From Lingula anatina (Eukaryota > Brachiopoda > Lingulata > Lingulida > Lingulidae), in the NCBI RefSeq assembly GCF_001039355.2, contig NW_019775047.1:425332-489331 (forward strand): a DNA stretch of 64,000 nucleotides, given 5' to 3'. The position numbers and the translations under genes are program-made. Below, one piece after another: positions 61,793 through 64,000 of the stretch. The notes under the pieces are model-generated. The model did not search any database. It was given only the letters and a program-made list of their open reading frames with translations, and was not told where the DNA came from. Each line of letters opens with the position of its first letter. Within the stretch, counting starts at the first letter, position 1.

Positions 61793-62035
61793 ATGTCACA
61801 AATTTTAAGCGTATTTGTTTTGGCTATTATCTGTGTGTTCGTCGCCGGGGAAGACCTTACCAGAGTCTCGAGACAAAGCGGAAGATCTGTCGTTGAAGCT
61901 GTCATAGACTCGCTGCAGACATCTTGTGTGTTTGGCGATGACAAACTGTTGCTCAGAAGACTGGCGTACGTTCTAACAGAGGATGGAGAAGACCAAAGAA
62001 CTTACCGCGCAGGTTATTCTGGAGGAATATGGCAG
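61793..62035 (+). CDS. First exon of a secreted protein (partial gene)
   Basis: The exon runs from the ATG to a GTGAGA donor at 62036, giving 81 codons in phase 0. MSQILSVFVLAIICVFVAG is a signal peptide, probably cut before EDLTRV. The mature part has a Cys, then LLRRLAYVLTEDGEDQRTYR and GYSGGIWQ. I recall this LRRLAYV...DG...YR.GY.GGIWQV pattern from N-terminal regions of secreted invertebrate proteins that often carry von Willebrand A domains. It also faintly recalls lysozyme-like folds. That is memory, not a search. The remaining exons are not found in the next 2 kb and must lie beyond the window. Confidence 0.7.
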
Positions 62036-62159
62036 GTGAGAGACTTTCATCTTTATCTATGTTATTATTTATTTTGAAAATTAACCGNCATCTCTAGTAT
62101 TCATTATAAATGGCAGCAGAAATAAAGGCGATATGTTAAGTCAAAATATTAATTTACGT

Positions 62160-62191
<32 letters not shown>

Positions 62192-64000
62192 GTTTACCTG
62201 TTTTGATCATTAATATTTTAATATTTAAGTGTGTGTTGGTTACTTTTCGTTGTTGTTGTCGCTGATATTTCTGAATAGGCACCAAAAAGGAAAACCTTGT
62301 TCTACGTGTATTGCGCTTATGTTTCGTTAAACAAGTTAATATGACTCATAAAGACGGCTCACTACGTTTAATGGTTTGATTATTTGATACCCACGGAAAC
62401 GGTTACCTGTGCGATTTATTTAGTTCAGTGATGATGTATGATTTAATATATAGTCTAAAATTGAGTCTAAAATTAATAAATTAATGTTTTAAAATGTGTG
62501 TTTAAAATTTTGTTATGCAAATAACTGCAGGAATTATAATTAAGACAATTATAATTTTAAAAGTAAAAGTTTCAAAGATATTAGTATATTGTTTGAAAAC
62601 CTTAAAGTCATGAAAAACTTCTTATTACACTCCACCTTATTTTTCAACTTAGCTATGGTTACGTTTAGTAACTTTTTTTCTTATTTTCTTATTTCGGCGG
62701 AGCACATGTATTTGGCTTAAACCAAGGGAAAAGAGTGTCTATTTAAAGAGATCAAGATGGTCCTCGGTTTGGGTTTAAGAACGCGTGTGTCTTTCTAGTA
62801 CTCAGATGTCATATAATAGTGCTAAGCAAACATCAGATGAAGTGAAGTCTAAAAGCAGGCCACAATGAATGTTAGGAGATATTCAGTGTACAAAAAAAGG
62901 TCCAGATTTTGTTAGCGTACGTATTTCCTTTGGCGTATGTACATGTTTGTTGGGTGTGGACGCAACACAACCCTGATACATGTAACACCAGTTCTGCGTT
63001 TTACTACCATTATTGGAGCTTTATTTTGATTGACGCGTTCCTGTGTTATTTATAATATCGCGTCAATTGGAAACATTTAGCCTAGCTTAGAAATCTATTT
63101 ATTTGTCGGTTTCTGTCAATAATTGAAAGGCTTGGAGTATGATAGGCTGTCTTTTGCTTTCAGTACAGTTCTAACTGAATGAAAAATAACTATTTGATAT
63201 TTCATTTGTATAGTTTTCTAATTAAATTCATCTTTAATTTCGCAGTTTTAGCGATAAACACTTAATGTGATATACGTAACGAATGATAAATATGTACGTC
63301 TGCATAAACTTGGTTCTTCCACTTTCTATCATCATCGTTCCTATGGTAACGTCACACAGAGCCATCTATCAGAAAGTATTCTGCTCTGATAACGTGTGTT
63401 TACCTTCCTCCCACGGCTGTGTATCAAATCTAAGGAGGGCTGATAAATAAAACGGTAAATGCATATCAACCAGCAATTTAATGTTTCTTTTTTAAATAAA
63501 GAAATTTGACTATCTGGGTTGTTTATTGAATTGAGCCATGTAAATGTAAAACAAGCATTTGACAGTGTAAACAATGTCGCCTCAAATCTGTCCTTGATGG
63601 CTTATTTAATAACTCGGCACAGGTGAGTACGCGTACTTTCTGTGTGTACTTTAGGGGTGGATGGTGCGCTTAGTGATTATGAGGTCACCTGTCGCAGTAT
63701 TTAGACGCAGGACTTCTTCAGGCCGATAAAGACTTAGACGCACCGTATGACGTCAAATCTGTAGCAGACGCTCGTTTGTGGGATTCATCCGCACTGGAAA
63801 ACTGATGACGTCGAATGTCGTGTTTAACTGTGTGATCTGCCCTGTGATTTAGTCCCTGTGAGTGTGACGCCTTTTTGCGTGAAGCAATCATCGTACAATA
63901 CCAATACCAATACTGTACAAGACTGGGTCCTTATAGGCCTGGGCTATATTGCCAAAATATTTAGGGCAATGCATTATAATTAAGATAATTTACACACTTT
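62036..64000 (+). other. Presumed intron 1 of the secreted-protein gene
   Basis: AT-rich with a long T run (62165-62191) and a single N at 62088. No second exon is recognised. GGCACAG followed by GTGAGTACG at 63618-63633 resembles a donor site, but the sequence before it has no good frame. Confidence 0.5.

Noticed and set aside
1-64000. CRISPR arrays, bacterial operons or phage elements
   Set aside because: The sequence is clearly eukaryotic with spliced genes; direct repeats seen are microsatellites, minisatellites or assembly duplicates.

Overview
The window is AT-rich animal nuclear DNA. Its genes are split by GT-AG introns, and much of the sequence is microsatellite, tRNA-derived SINE-like repeats, foldback elements and scattered N positions. 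Gene content and texture suggest a marine invertebrate, most likely a lophotrochozoan such as a mollusc or brachiopod, but the species cannot be fixed from the sequence alone. The supported features are four complete multi-exon genes, the first exon of a fifth, a damaged LTR retrotransposon of BEL/Pao type, several inverted-repeat (MITE-like) elements, two tRNA-like SINE heads, and at least two places where the assembly appears to contain the same DNA twice.

Layout: 125-1139 (minus) is a 3-exon Arg/Ser/Lys/Ala-rich protamine-like sperm nuclear basic protein. 1600-5665 holds two to three diverged copies of one non-coding segment, with a BEL/Pao LTR and partial gag (minus, 2599-3955) lying exactly at the edge of one copy. 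5700-9700 is largely featureless. 9726-14889 (plus) encodes a type I membrane protein with one YWTD (LDLR class B) propeller, an EGF module, a Thr-rich mucin-like stalk, one membrane span and a Tyr/Pro-containing tail. 17470-17786 is a near-perfect foldback element with a 5-bp target duplication. 18361-21651 (plus) is a clear ZNHIT1 orthologue (SRCAP/SWR1 remodelling complex), whose fourth intron is a U12-type AT-AC intron.

21.7-42.1 kb is a gene-poor stretch of microsatellites and small inverted repeats with one weak candidate exon. 42180-59065 (plus) is a 14-exon secreted animal haem peroxidase with a C-terminal thrombospondin type 1-like module; all key haem, distal and proximal residues are present. 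Its second exon appears twice around a 121-base N gap, almost certainly because two haplotypes were joined. 61793-62035 (plus) is the first exon of another secreted protein; the rest lies outside the window.

The genes do not form an operon or obvious pathway. Best-supported observations: the AT-AC intron in ZNHIT1, the haplotype-duplicated peroxidase exon, the BEL LTR sitting at the homology boundary of a duplicated segment (an apparent filled/empty site pair), and a vestigial second 3' splice site and partial exon before the last peroxidase exon.
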